Shown here piece by piece: positions 1-5,944 of a DNA stretch of 20,602 bases. The position numbers were made by a program, and so were the translations under genes. The notes under the pieces are model-generated. The model made no database searches. It worked only from the letters and a program-made list of their open reading frames with translations, and was not told the origin of the DNA. Numbering within the stretch: position 1 is the stretch's first letter; each line of letters opens with the position of its first letter. Source of the stretch: CAYMDJ01 sp964537525 (lineage in GTDB: Archaea; Aenigmatarchaeota; Aenigmatarchaeia; QMZP01); the NCBI GenBank assembly GCA_964537525.1, contig CAZIAB010000010.1, positions 1 through 20,602 of the forward strand. Direction: 5' to 3'.

Positions 1-1709
1 GGTTCATATGCAAGGTGAAGGACGGGAAGAGGATGAAGTTCTCCACCCTCACCCCCGGGGACCTTACAGAGGCGTTTGACAAGGCCTCGAAGCATCTTGA
101 CTTCCCGCAGATTCACGCGGGGCTTGCCAGGCACCAGATGGACTGGTATTTCGGAATCAACCTATCGAGGGCGCTGACACTCTCCCTTGAGCATTCCGGT
201 GGATTCTGGACGCTTTCCACGGGAAGGGTGCAGGGTCCCACATTGAAGCTTCTCTACCTGAGGCAGAAGAGCATAGAGGCCTTCAAGCCCAAGCCCTACT
301 GGGAACTTGAGTTGACCGGGAAGATTGACGGCAAGGAGATACTCGCCTCCCACGCGAAGGACAAGTTCTGGAAGCAGGAAGAGGCAGATGGGGTGATGGA
401 CAGGTGCAGGGGAAAGGACGGTGAGGTCTCTGAGGTCACGAAGCAGGAGAAGAAGCAGCTGCCTCCCACGCCCTTTGACCTGACAACGCTCCAGAGGGAT
501 TCTTACAATCTCTTCAGTTATTCGCCCAAGAGGACGCTGGATATTGCCCAGAGCCTGTATGAAGGGGCTCTGATATCATACCCGAGGACCTCCAGCCAGA
601 AGCTCCCCGCGAAGCTCGGGTTCAGGAAGATACTGGAGGGGCTTGCGGGGCAGGACGAATACAAGTTCCTCGCGAAGAGGGTGATGGAGGGGAAGCTCAA
701 GCCGAATGAGGGCAAGAAAACGGATTCAGCGCACCCTGCAGTATATCCCACGGGCCACAAGCCCAGGCGTCTTTCCGCTCAACAGAAGAAGGTATATGAC
801 CTGATAGTGAGGAGGTTCCTCGCTGTTTTCGGGGAGCCGGCGGTCAGGGAGCATTCCAGGATAACCATACTCATAGAGGGGGAAGAATTTCTCACGCATG
901 GGGTGAGGACCCTGAAACCCGGATGGATAGATTTCTACAAGCCCTACGCCAGGTTCAAGGAGCAGCTTCTACCTGAGGTGAACAAGGGGGATAAATTCAG
1001 CAACGAGAAGCTGGAGAAGCTGGACAAGGAGACCCAGCCCCCGGGAAGGTTCTCGCAGGCATCCATCCTCAAGGAGATGGAGGAGCTGGAGCTGGGAACA
1101 AAGGCCACGAGGGCGGGAATCCTGCAGACCCTGTATGACAGGGGATATATCAGGGAACAGTCAATAGAGGTGACCGACCTTGGCGTTGCGGTGGTCAAGG
1201 CCCTTGAGAAGCACTGCCCTGAGATAATATCAGTGGAGCTCACGAGGAAGTTCGACAATGAGATGGACCAGATAGAGGAAGGGAAGATGAAGATGGAAAA
1301 TGTCATAAAGGAGGCAGAGGAAGAGCTCAGGAGGATACTCACCGATTTCAAGGCGCATGAGAAGGAGATAGGAACTCACATAAAGGAGGCAGTCCGGGAG
1401 TATGAGAAGGAGATACATACCGTAGGGGTATGCAACAAGTGCGGCAAGGGGGAGCTCAGGATAATCCATTCAAGGAGGACCGGAAAGAGGTTCGTGGGAT
1501 GCTCTAACTACCCTAAATGCCACAACTCGTTCCCTCTCCCACAGCACGGTTATGTCGAGGTGATATCCAGGAAGTGCAAGTGCGGGCTGGGACTGGTCCA
1601 GGTAAGGGCAGCAGGAAGGAGGCCCTGGAGGTTCTGCCTCGTCCACAAGTTCGAATACTATGACAAGAAGGGCCAGAAAGGGAAGCCTGCAAAGAAGGCA
1701 AAGAAGTAA
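1..1709 (+). CDS. topA: DNA topoisomerase I (type IA), 5'-truncated by window edge
   Basis: Type IA topoisomerase that relaxes negatively supercoiled DNA through a transient 5'-phosphotyrosine link. The reading frame is open to the left edge, so the N-terminal Toprim domain lies outside; the GTG at 15 is internal. Visible motifs, numbered from that GTG: KFSTLTPGDL near the start, TGRVQGPTL at 69-77, and the active-site segment LISYPRTSSQKLP with catalytic Tyr at about 189. The C-terminus carries two cysteine clusters of zinc-ribbon type. The first is CNKC...CSNYPKC; the second, around CKC...C, is less complete. A lysine-rich tail follows. The gene ends 36 bp before the next one, which has its own TATA box. 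Identity is secure; only the start is missing. Confidence 0.95.
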   Translation, partial: FICKVKDGKRMKFSTLTPGDLTEAFDKASKHLDFPQIHAGLARHQMDWYFGINLSRALTLSLEHSGGFWTLSTGRVQGPTLKLLYLRQKSIEAFKPKPYWELELTGKIDGKEILASHAKDKFWKQEEADGVMDRCRGKDGEVSEVTKQEKKQLPPTPFDLTTLQRDSYNLFSYSPKRTLDIAQSLYEGALISYPRTSSQKLPAKLGFRKILEGLAGQDEYKFLAKRVMEGKLKPNEGKKTDSAHPAVYPTGHKPRRLSAQQKKVYDLIVRRFLAVFGEPAVREHSRITILIEGEEFLTHGVRTLKPGWIDFYKPYARFKEQLLPEVNKGDKFSNEKLEKLDKETQPPGRFSQASILKEMEELELGTKATRAGILQTLYDRGYIREQSIEVTDLGVAVVKALEKHCPEIISVELTRKFDNEMDQIEEGKMKMENVIKEAEEELRRILTDFKAHEKEIGTHIKEAVREYEKEIHTVGVCNKCGKGELRIIHSRRTGKRFVGCSNYPKCHNSFPLPQHGYVEVISRKCKCGLGLVQVRAAGRRPWRFCLVHKFEYYDKKGQKGKPAKKAKK

Positions 1710-1711
1710 TG

Positions 1712-1720
1712 TTTATTTTA
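1712..1720 (+). promoter_or_regulatory. TATA-box promoter of the 1746 gene
   Basis: TTTATTTTA lies about 30 bp upstream of the ATG at 1746. At normal archaeal spacing, transcription would start within a few bases of that ATG. No SD is visible before the ATG, which fits leaderless or near-leaderless translation. Confidence 0.5.
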
Positions 1721-1745
1721 AGCTATAACGGGTTAATTATAAAAC

Positions 1746-2252
1746 ATGGGAAAGAAGTACATAATCCAGAAGAGGGAGCTCGGCGAGGGGCATGACAAGA
1801 AGCCCCACCTCATGGGACCCTACAGGACGGTCTACAGCGAGGGAAGGGCTCCGTTCGGCCTTGACGATACCGATTACATCAAGCGCCAGCTCCTGAAGAA
1901 ATACGGGCAGGGAAGATACCAGGTAAAGTCAATAGGCGCCGAGAAGGAGGGGGAAAGGAGCCAGATAATCATCCATTTCGTGGGCGACGTCATTGATGTT
2001 CAGGAATACACCAGGAAATGGTCAAGAGAGGAGAGGTTCAAGCTCCTCAAAAAGAGGTTCTATTCCCGCAAGGTTAAGGCGTTCACCGCCGTCGCGTTCC
2101 TTTCATTATTCCTTCTGCTTTCAGGAACCTTCATAAACGGCCTCAAGACAGGCATGTCAATCGACATGCTCCTGGCCCTCATGATGGCCATACTCATAAC
2201 GGCAATCATGGCGTTCTTCTTCATGGATCACATATTCTACGAGGTTGATTAG
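1746..2252 (+). CDS. Unrecognised membrane protein with two C-terminal TM helices
   Basis: I do not recognise this 168-residue protein. Residues 1-110 are soluble and strongly charged, with a basic stretch (SREERFKLLKKRFYSRKVK) directly before the membrane part. Two hydrophobic helices follow: about 112-131 (AVAFLSLFLLLSGTFINGL) and 138-160 (IDMLLALMMAILITAIMAFFF). No signal peptide is evident, so the N-terminal domain is probably cytoplasmic and a hairpin of two helices anchors it. Its stop codon abuts the GTG of the SemiSWEET gene, so the two are probably co-transcribed and coupled. No catalytic motif is apparent. Confidence 0.8.
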   Translation: MGKKYIIQKRELGEGHDKKPHLMGPYRTVYSEGRAPFGLDDTDYIKRQLLKKYGQGRYQVKSIGAEKEGERSQIIIHFVGDVIDVQEYTRKWSREERFKLLKKRFYSRKVKAFTAVAFLSLFLLLSGTFINGLKTGMSIDMLLALMMAILITAIMAFFFMDHIFYEVD

Positions 2253-2513
2253 GTGACCATTCTCGCCATAATCGCGACACTGTTCGGTACAATCAGCGGT
2301 ATAGCGAACCTCCCGCAGGCACTTAGGATATTCAGGAGAAAGAGCGCCGGGGACATATCCATCCTCACGTACTCAATCCTTCTGGCAGGGGCGCTGGTCT
2401 GGATTCTCTACGGCATCGAGATATGGAATTTTCCCATAATCATAACAAACGTTTTCGGCGCAGTGAACATAGGCCTGGTCGTCCTGGGCTGGTTTCTGTA
2501 CGGAAGGGAATAG
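2253..2513 (+). CDS. SemiSWEET / MtN3-like small transporter (PQ-loop family)
   Basis: The 86 residues form three hydrophobic helices (about 3-18, 38-56, 60-82), the normal size of a prokaryotic SemiSWEET, which dimerises into a sugar-type uniporter. The PQ-loop signature is in helix 1 (ANLPQALRIF), followed by the basic loop RRKSAGDIS typical of the family and the LVWILYGI segment in helix 2. Family assignment is strong; the substrate cannot be inferred. The start is a GTG directly after the TAG of the upstream gene (zero spacing), suggesting coupling. Downstream lies a convergent palindrome and then L3 on the other strand. Confidence 0.83.
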   Translation: MTILAIIATLFGTISGIANLPQALRIFRRKSAGDISILTYSILLAGALVWILYGIEIWNFPIIITNVFGAVNIGLVVLGWFLYGRE

Positions 2514-2527
2514 TTCTCTGGTTGCTC

Positions 2528-2565
2528 CTCGGCTTGCATAAGGCCGTGGCCTATCGTAAGCCGAG
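2528..2565. terminator. Near-perfect palindrome between convergent genes
   Basis: CTCGGCTTGC at 2528-2537 pairs with GTAAGCCGAG at 2556-2565 (one wobble). An inner GGCC-GT-GGCC continues the symmetry, so nearly the whole 38 bp folds back. It fills most of the 52-bp gap between the SemiSWEET stop (plus) and the L3 stop (minus). A bidirectional terminator or 3'-end stabiliser is the simplest reading. No U-tract follows on either strand, so the termination role is inferred. Confidence 0.5.
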
Positions 2566-3552
2566 TTAGGCACCCTGCTGGGAATCGAGGATGACTTCCC
2601 TGAACTCGAGGTTCTCCTTCTCGCGGCTCCTTGCCCTCAGGCCTTTCCTCATCATGATAAGCCTCTTCCTGGGCCCGGGCACTGAACCCCTCAGGATTAT
2701 GTAGTCGCCGTCAACCTCACCATAGTTGAGCCACCCGCCCTTCGGGGTGAGCTTCCCGCTCCCAATCGAGATTACCCTTTTGTTGAACTCTGTCCTCGTC
2801 TGGAAACCCAGCTGGCCTGCCATTGCAATCTTCCCGGGCAGGACCCTCGCGACGCCCCTCGTCCCGATAACACCTGTATGTCTCCTCTTCTTCTCGTGCT
2901 TCCTCGGCCTTACCTTTATACCGAACCTCTTCACAGGTCCCTGGAAGCCCTTGCCTGTCGTTACAGAAGAAACATCAATCCATTCGCCGTCTTTGAAGAC
3001 GTCCGAGACCTTGATCTCGCTCCCGAGCCTCTCCTTGGCGTAATTCCATTTCGAAGCGACGTCGCCTCCTATCCCCAGCTCAAATACCTCCGGCTTCTTC
3101 TTTCCTATTCCAGAGCCCCTCGGTTTGGTGTGGACCAGAAGCCTTACGTCAGCAAGCTTCTCAGCCTGCTTGTCTATCACAGAAATCTTTGACCTGTCCG
3201 GCTTCTTCGGAACCTTGAACCTCCTGTCAAGGTCCTTGTCGAGCTTCTCGCTCCATATGGTGGCATTGTTCTTTAACCCATCATGATCCTTTATGTACGT
3301 CTTAATACCGCAAACCATTAGGGGTGGGCACTCTATCACCGTAGCGGGCTTTATGACCTCCTCCCCCTCTGTCAGGGAGTCTTTCGTGTTGTCAACGCAC
3401 TTTACCTGGGTCATCCCGGCCTTGTATCCCGCAAACGATAATGGGCCTTCCGACTTCACTGCCCTCGTCCTGGCTGGGGGGTATATCCTCTTTGCCCTCT
3501 TCTTCGGCCAGTATGCCCTCGAACCAGCTACGGGTTTATGATGCTTTGCCAT
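2566..3552 (-). CDS. rpl3: Large-subunit ribosomal protein L3 (uL3)
   Basis: Archaeal uL3 of 328 residues, a 23S rRNA-binding protein that acts early in 50S assembly and reaches toward the peptidyl-transferase centre. Seen: GYKAGMTQV near residue 45, VTTGKGFQGPVKRFGIK, the loop RKHEKKRRHTGVIGTRGVARVLPGKIAMAGQLG, and a C-terminal GSVPGPRKRLI. It starts 2 nt after the S11 stop. In most archaea L3 heads the L3-L4-L23-L2 operon. Here it ends the S13-S4-S11 minus-strand operon, while L4 starts a separate plus-strand operon about 4 kb away. Length and motifs are complete. Confidence 0.97.
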   Translation of the reverse strand: MAKHHKPVAGSRAYWPKKRAKRIYPPARTRAVKSEGPLSFAGYKAGMTQVKCVDNTKDSLTEGEEVIKPATVIECPPLMVCGIKTYIKDHDGLKNNATIWSEKLDKDLDRRFKVPKKPDRSKISVIDKQAEKLADVRLLVHTKPRGSGIGKKKPEVFELGIGGDVASKWNYAKERLGSEIKVSDVFKDGEWIDVSSVTTGKGFQGPVKRFGIKVRPRKHEKKRRHTGVIGTRGVARVLPGKIAMAGQLGFQTRTEFNKRVISIGSGKLTPKGGWLNYGEVDGDYIILRGSVPGPRKRLIMMRKGLRARSREKENLEFREVILDSQQGA

Positions 3553-3554
3553 TC

Positions 3555-4241
3555 TTACACCCTCCTTCCTCTCCTGCCACCCGCCTTCCTCGTGGTGTCG
3601 TGCGGGATGGGGGTGACGTCCTCTATCCTTCCCACCCTGAGGCCTGCCCTGACAAGTGCTCTTATAGCAGGCTGCGCCCCCTGGCCAGGCATCTTCTTCT
3701 TGTGCCCTCCCGGAGCGCGAATCTTCAGGTGGATTCCTGTTATCCCCTTGTTCCGTGAATCATAAGCAGCCTTCTGCGCAGCCTTCATTGCAGGGAAGGG
3801 CATGCCCTTGTCCTTTGCCCTGTTGGTCATCATGCCGCCTGAGACGCGGGATATGGTTTCCGCGCCCGTCATGTCAGTGATGTGGATAATCGTGTTGTTG
3901 CTCGAGGAATAGATGTGGGCAATGCCCCATTTGACAGGAGACCTCTGCGGCCTGTCGAACCTTCTCTCCCTGTAAACGGGTTTCTCTTCATCCTCACCTG
4001 CAGGTTCCTTTGACTGCTCCTTTGCCCCTTCTCCTGAGGGCTCAATCTCCTCCTTGCTGATTGGCTTGAAACCCTCTTTCACTTCTACCCTGACCTCTGC
4101 CTCAGCCGGTTTGGCTCCTTCTGGTTTCTTTCCCTCTGCTGGCTTTTCCTTTGCATGCTCGCCTCTCTCTGCGGGCCTGGCCTTTTTCTCTGCCTTCTTT
4201 GCATCAGCCTTCTCTTTCTCTGCCTTCTTTGCGTCTGCCAT
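3555..4241 (-). CDS. rps11: Small-subunit ribosomal protein S11 (uS11) with long N-terminal extension
   Basis: uS11 of the 30S platform. The conserved core starts near residue 103 (VKWGIAHIYSSSNNTIIHITDMTGAETISRVSGGMM) and ends with the usual basic tail PHDTTRKAGGRRGRRV. The protein is 228 residues against about 130 for typical archaeal S11. The extra part, roughly the first 100 residues, is low-complexity Lys/Ala/Glu/Pro with repeats such as DAKKAEK. It is in frame, and the ATG directly follows the S4 stop (TAGATG), with GGTGG inside the S4 end as SD. No internal ATG with an SD gives a normal-length protein, so the extension is probably real. It shares DNA modules with tails of S3, S13 and L24. 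Confidence 0.95.
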   Translation of the reverse strand: MADAKKAEKEKADAKKAEKKARPAERGEHAKEKPAEGKKPEGAKPAEAEVRVEVKEGFKPISKEEIEPSGEGAKEQSKEPAGEDEEKPVYRERRFDRPQRSPVKWGIAHIYSSSNNTIIHITDMTGAETISRVSGGMMTNRAKDKGMPFPAMKAAQKAAYDSRNKGITGIHLKIRAPGGHKKKMPGQGAQPAIRALVRAGLRVGRIEDVTPIPHDTTRKAGGRRGRRV

Positions 4242-4700
4242 CTAACCACCATGAACCGATATCTTTCCCTCTTCCTCTGCAGGGACCATGTAAGCGGGGA
4301 ACTTAGTCCTCCTTCCTGCGACAGAGACCCTGCCATGGCTTATCATCTGCCTGGCTTCCATTATGCTCTTCGCCACCCTCTTCCTGAAGACGAGCGTCTG
4401 CAACCTTCTTTCCAGGACGTTCTTCACGTCCAGCGCAAGGACATCATCCAGGCCCGAAGCCTTGGTAAGCAGGCCAATCCTGGCCATCTTCTCTATCAGG
4501 ACCTTCTCGCTCTCCGGGTCCTTCAGGGCTATCAGGTCCCTTGCCCTTCTCCTGTACTGCCTGAGTATCTCCCTTGCCCTCCAGAGCTCCCTCTTCTTCC
4601 TGAGGCCATACTCCTTCATGAGGGCTTTCTCTTCCTTTATCAAGGCCGAATCCCACGGCCTCTTGGGTCTCTTGTACTTCTTTGCAATCCTTCTCATCAT
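4242..4700 (-). CDS. rps4: Small-subunit ribosomal protein S4 (uS4)
   Basis: uS4, a primary 16S-binding protein and 30S assembly initiator. 152 residues, slightly short for archaea. The N-terminal arm begins RRIAKKYKRPKRPWD. The S4 RNA-binding domain is RRLQTLVFRKRVAKSIMEAR followed by QMISHGRVSVAGRR. Two ATGs sit in tandem (4700 and 4697). GGTGG ends just before them, so the second may be the true start. The upstream 275-bp gap to S13 is structured; the 3' arm of the nearest hairpin runs into the SD. TATA-like sequence at 4814-4822 could give S4 its own promoter besides read-through from S13. Confidence 0.95.
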   Translation of the reverse strand: MMRRIAKKYKRPKRPWDSALIKEEKALMKEYGLRKKRELWRAREILRQYRRRARDLIALKDPESEKVLIEKMARIGLLTKASGLDDVLALDVKNVLERRLQTLVFRKRVAKSIMEARQMISHGRVSVAGRRTKFPAYMVPAEEEGKISVHGG

Positions 4701-4704
4701 TCCA

Positions 4705-4737
4705 CCTTCGACATGTATTCTACATGACTATCGAAAG
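4705..4737 (-). promoter_or_regulatory. Hairpin element directly before S4 (repeat copy 1)
   Basis: On the minus strand this folds as an outer stem CUUUCGA/UCGAAGG, a UAGU bulge, and an inner stem CAUGU/ACAUG with an AGAAU loop. The 3' arm ends within the S4 SD (AGGUGG), so folding could mask translation initiation. A second copy of the core, with different outer stem sequence, is at 4927-4965. Confidence 0.5.
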
Positions 4738-4766
4738 ACGGCTTTGTTCAATTTGTTAATGCCGTC
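4737..4766 (-). other. Hairpin in S4 leader
   Basis: GACGGC at 4737-4742 and GCCGTC at 4761-4766 form a perfect 6-bp stem around an AT-rich 18-nt loop. It borders the S4-proximal repeat hairpin. Role unknown; part of the S13-S4 intergenic structure. Confidence 0.4.
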
Positions 4767-4813
4767 CAGCTGATTTATCTTTATGCGATTTGTTGGTTGT
4801 TATTGTCGCGCCG

Positions 4814-4822
4814 TATTTATAT
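4814..4822 (-). promoter_or_regulatory. Possible internal TATA box for S4
   Basis: On the minus strand it reads ATATAAATA, followed by AT-rich DNA. A start about 25 nt downstream would give a leader of about 90 nt that contains both S4-proximal hairpins. The same bases read TATTTATAT on the plus strand, so direction is ambiguous. Confidence 0.35.
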
Positions 4823-4835
4823 CTTTATGCAGTTA

Positions 4836-4917
4836 GCGCAAGAACGAGCCGTGACGGTCAACGGAACCCAAAACACCCAGGTTGGCTCCATGGGTGCTTG
4901 GGTCTAAGTCCTTGCGC
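4836..4917 (-). ncRNA. Structured RNA element in the S13-S4 intergenic gap
   Basis: An outer 10-bp stem joins 4836-4845 and 4908-4917 (GCGCAAGGAC with GUUCUUGCGC on the minus strand). Inside is a second stem: ACCCAA/UUGGGU plus CACCCA/UGGGUG, joining 4866-4879 and 4891-4903. The imperfect positions are G-U pairs on the minus strand but A-C or C-A mismatches on the plus strand, which favours a minus-strand RNA in the S13-S4 transcript. It is not a tRNA, 5S, SRP or RNase P RNA by visible motifs. It may be a cis-regulatory leader or a processed small RNA. Confidence 0.45.
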
Positions 4918-4926
4918 CAGCCAATG

Positions 4927-4965
4927 ATGCCTCATCGACATGCATTCCATATGACTATGAGGCAT
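4927..4965 (-). promoter_or_regulatory. Hairpin element directly after S13 (repeat copy 2)
   Basis: Outer stem AUGCCUCA/UGAGGCAU (8 bp, perfect), then a UAGU/UCGA internal loop, then inner CAUAU/GCAUG with a GGAAU loop. It begins 11 bp after the S13 stop. The core at 4936-4958 matches 4709-4731 at 20 of 23 positions, all differences being transitions. It could be a 3' end or processing signal for S13, or a protein-binding site. Confidence 0.5.
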
Positions 4966-4975
4966 GAGCATGATT

Positions 4976-5695
4976 TTACTTCTTCTTTGCAGCCGCAGCC
5001 TTCCTGCTCACGCCGACTACCTTGCCCTTCCTGAAGGAGCCTCTCGTCCTCTGCCCCCTCACGGTCAGGTGCTCTCCGTGGCGGATTCCCTTGTACGTCT
5101 TCTTCTTCTTCATCTCGTTTATGTCCATCTTCTTCGCGAACTCCAGGCTCGATACGGTGAGGTGCCTGTCCTCACCCGTGACCGGGTCAGCCCTCCTGTT
5201 GCACATCCACTGCGGGATTCCATGCTTCTGGGGATTGGTCATGACTTCCTCGAGCTTCTTCATCTCGCTGTCACCTATCTCTCCCAGCTTCCTGTCCGCG
5301 AAGTCTATCTTCTGGGAGACGGCGTTGCTGAACATGAAAGAGACGCCCCTCACGCGCCTTATGGCCCTCCGCACGGGCATGTTTCCATCCAAATTAGTTT
5401 CCATAACCCTGATGATGTTGACCCTTTCCTTTGCCTTCCCTTTTGCCTGCTCCTTTGCCTGCTCGCCCGTTTCCGCAGGCTTCCCTTCCTTCCTTCCCTC
5501 TTTCTTTACCTCTACGGGTTTCTCCTTGGATTCCTGAACCTCTTTCTTTCGGGCCTCTTCCTGCTCAGGAGCCTCATCGCCGGATTCCTCTTCTGGGGAT
5601 TCCTCTTCCTGGGACTCTTCCTCCTGGGCCTCTTCCTGCTGCTCGAGCTCTTCCCCGTTCGCTTCCATCTCTTTCTCTTCCGGTTTGTCTGCCAT
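4976..5695 (-). CDS. rps13: Small-subunit ribosomal protein S13 (uS13) with acidic N-terminal extension
   Basis: uS13 of the 30S head, forming bridges to the 50S subunit. The core starts near residue 92 (VNIIRVMETNLDGNMPVRRAIRRVRGVSFMFSNAV), continues through IPQWMCNRRADPVTGEDRHL and ends with the basic YKGIRHGEHLTVRGQRTRG segment and a lysine tail. Length is 239 residues against about 150 normally. Residues 1-48 are almost purely acidic (EE repeats) and 49-90 Lys/Glu-rich. The extension includes PAETGEQAKEQAK, closely matching the L24 tail. The gene has its own promoter and a hairpin leader. S4 follows after an unusually long structured gap. Confidence 0.95.
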   Translation of the reverse strand: MADKPEEKEMEANGEELEQQEEAQEEESQEEESPEEESGDEAPEQEEARKKEVQESKEKPVEVKKEGRKEGKPAETGEQAKEQAKGKAKERVNIIRVMETNLDGNMPVRRAIRRVRGVSFMFSNAVSQKIDFADRKLGEIGDSEMKKLEEVMTNPQKHGIPQWMCNRRADPVTGEDRHLTVSSLEFAKKMDINEMKKKKTYKGIRHGEHLTVRGQRTRGSFRKGKVVGVSRKAAAAKKK

Positions 5696-5717
5696 ATCTT
5701 GACCTCGATATTGGAAT

Positions 5718-5747
5718 GCCGCATTAATCCAACATGGTAAATGCGGC
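5718..5747 (-). promoter_or_regulatory. Hairpin in S13 leader
   Basis: GCCGCATT (5718-5725) and AATGCGGC (5740-5747) form a perfect 8-bp stem with a 14-nt loop, 23 nt before the S13 ATG. It lies within the roughly 65-nt leader predicted from the TATA box, so it is a candidate autoregulatory site. A four-codon open frame (ATG to TAA) starts in the loop. Confidence 0.5.
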
Positions 5748-5780
5748 CAACTGTTTTATGGCTAATAATGTGCAGTAGGG

Positions 5781-5793
5781 TATTTAAATATAC
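5781..5793 (-). promoter_or_regulatory. TATA box for the S13-S4-S11-L3 operon
   Basis: On the minus strand the sequence is GTATATTTAAATA, a strong archaeal TATA element. The predicted start is near 5760, giving a leader of about 65 nt. Upstream on this strand are the 5816 and 5845 copies of the AAAAGCGTnnnCGGAAAA box. Confidence 0.65.
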
Positions 5794-5815
5794 ACCTTTT
5801 CGGACAGTAAACGCC

Positions 5816-5834
5816 CGAAAACGTGTACGAAAAG
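5816..5834 (+). promoter_or_regulatory. Ribosomal-operon box, degenerate copy
   Basis: CGAAAACGTGTACGAAAAG shares AAAA-CGTGTACG-AAAA with the full box at 5845-5863 but lacks the G on each side of the core. It is about 24 bp from the S13 TATA box. TTTTCGG and CCGAAAA arms at 5797-5821 add further symmetry here. Confidence 0.45.
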
Positions 5835-5844
5835 ACCGCTGCCG

Positions 5845-5863
5845 CAAAAGCGTGTACGGAAAA
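5845..5863 (+). promoter_or_regulatory. Ribosomal-operon box CAAAAGCGTnnnCGGAAAA
   Basis: CAAAAGCGTGTACGGAAAA matches the copies upstream of S17 (12154) and S12 (17886) at 17 and 17 of 19 positions. It is oriented toward the plus-strand TATA-like element at 5881, as the S17 copy is toward its TATA box. Confidence 0.55.
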
Positions 5864-5880
5864 AACTCCTGGGAACACAT

Positions 5881-5890
5881 CCCTTTAAAT
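5881..5890 (+). promoter_or_regulatory. Orphan plus-strand TATA-like element
   Basis: CCCTTTAAAT follows the 5845 box by 17 bp, resembling the S17 promoter (box, short gap, ACCTTTAAATATA). No plus-strand gene follows for 1.9 kb; the first is L4. The predicted start falls in the cassette terminator hairpin. It may be a former L4-operon promoter, or may now make antisense RNA. Confidence 0.4.
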
Positions 5891-5903
5891 TGACAATACA
5901 AAA

Positions 5904-5943
5904 GAAAGGGGGCCTGCTATCCTAAATAACAGAGCCCCCTTTC
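5904..5943 (-). terminator. Intrinsic terminator of the three-gene cassette
   Basis: GAAAGGGGGC and GCCCCCTTTC form a perfect 10-bp stem. On the minus strand the stem is followed by TTTTGTATTG. It starts 1 bp after the stop of the 5945-6355 gene. The form is that of a bacterial rho-independent terminator and is unlike the T-rich ends elsewhere in the window. Confidence 0.7.
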
Positions 5944-5944
5944 C

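Noticed and set aside
4836..4917. tRNA, 5S, SRP or RNase P RNA
   Set aside because: No T-loop, acceptor-stem geometry or family signatures on either strand; only a nested stem structure is supported.
5728..5739. Leader peptide before S13 (ATG, three codons, stop)
   Set aside because: Too short to distinguish from chance, and no SD near it; only the hairpin containing it is reported.
4964..5740. Long plus-strand frames opposite S13 (258 and 171 codons) and similar ones opposite S11
   Set aside because: Shadows of the Glu/Lys-rich minus-strand genes; Leu/Ser/Phe-rich low-complexity products with no SD or promoter.
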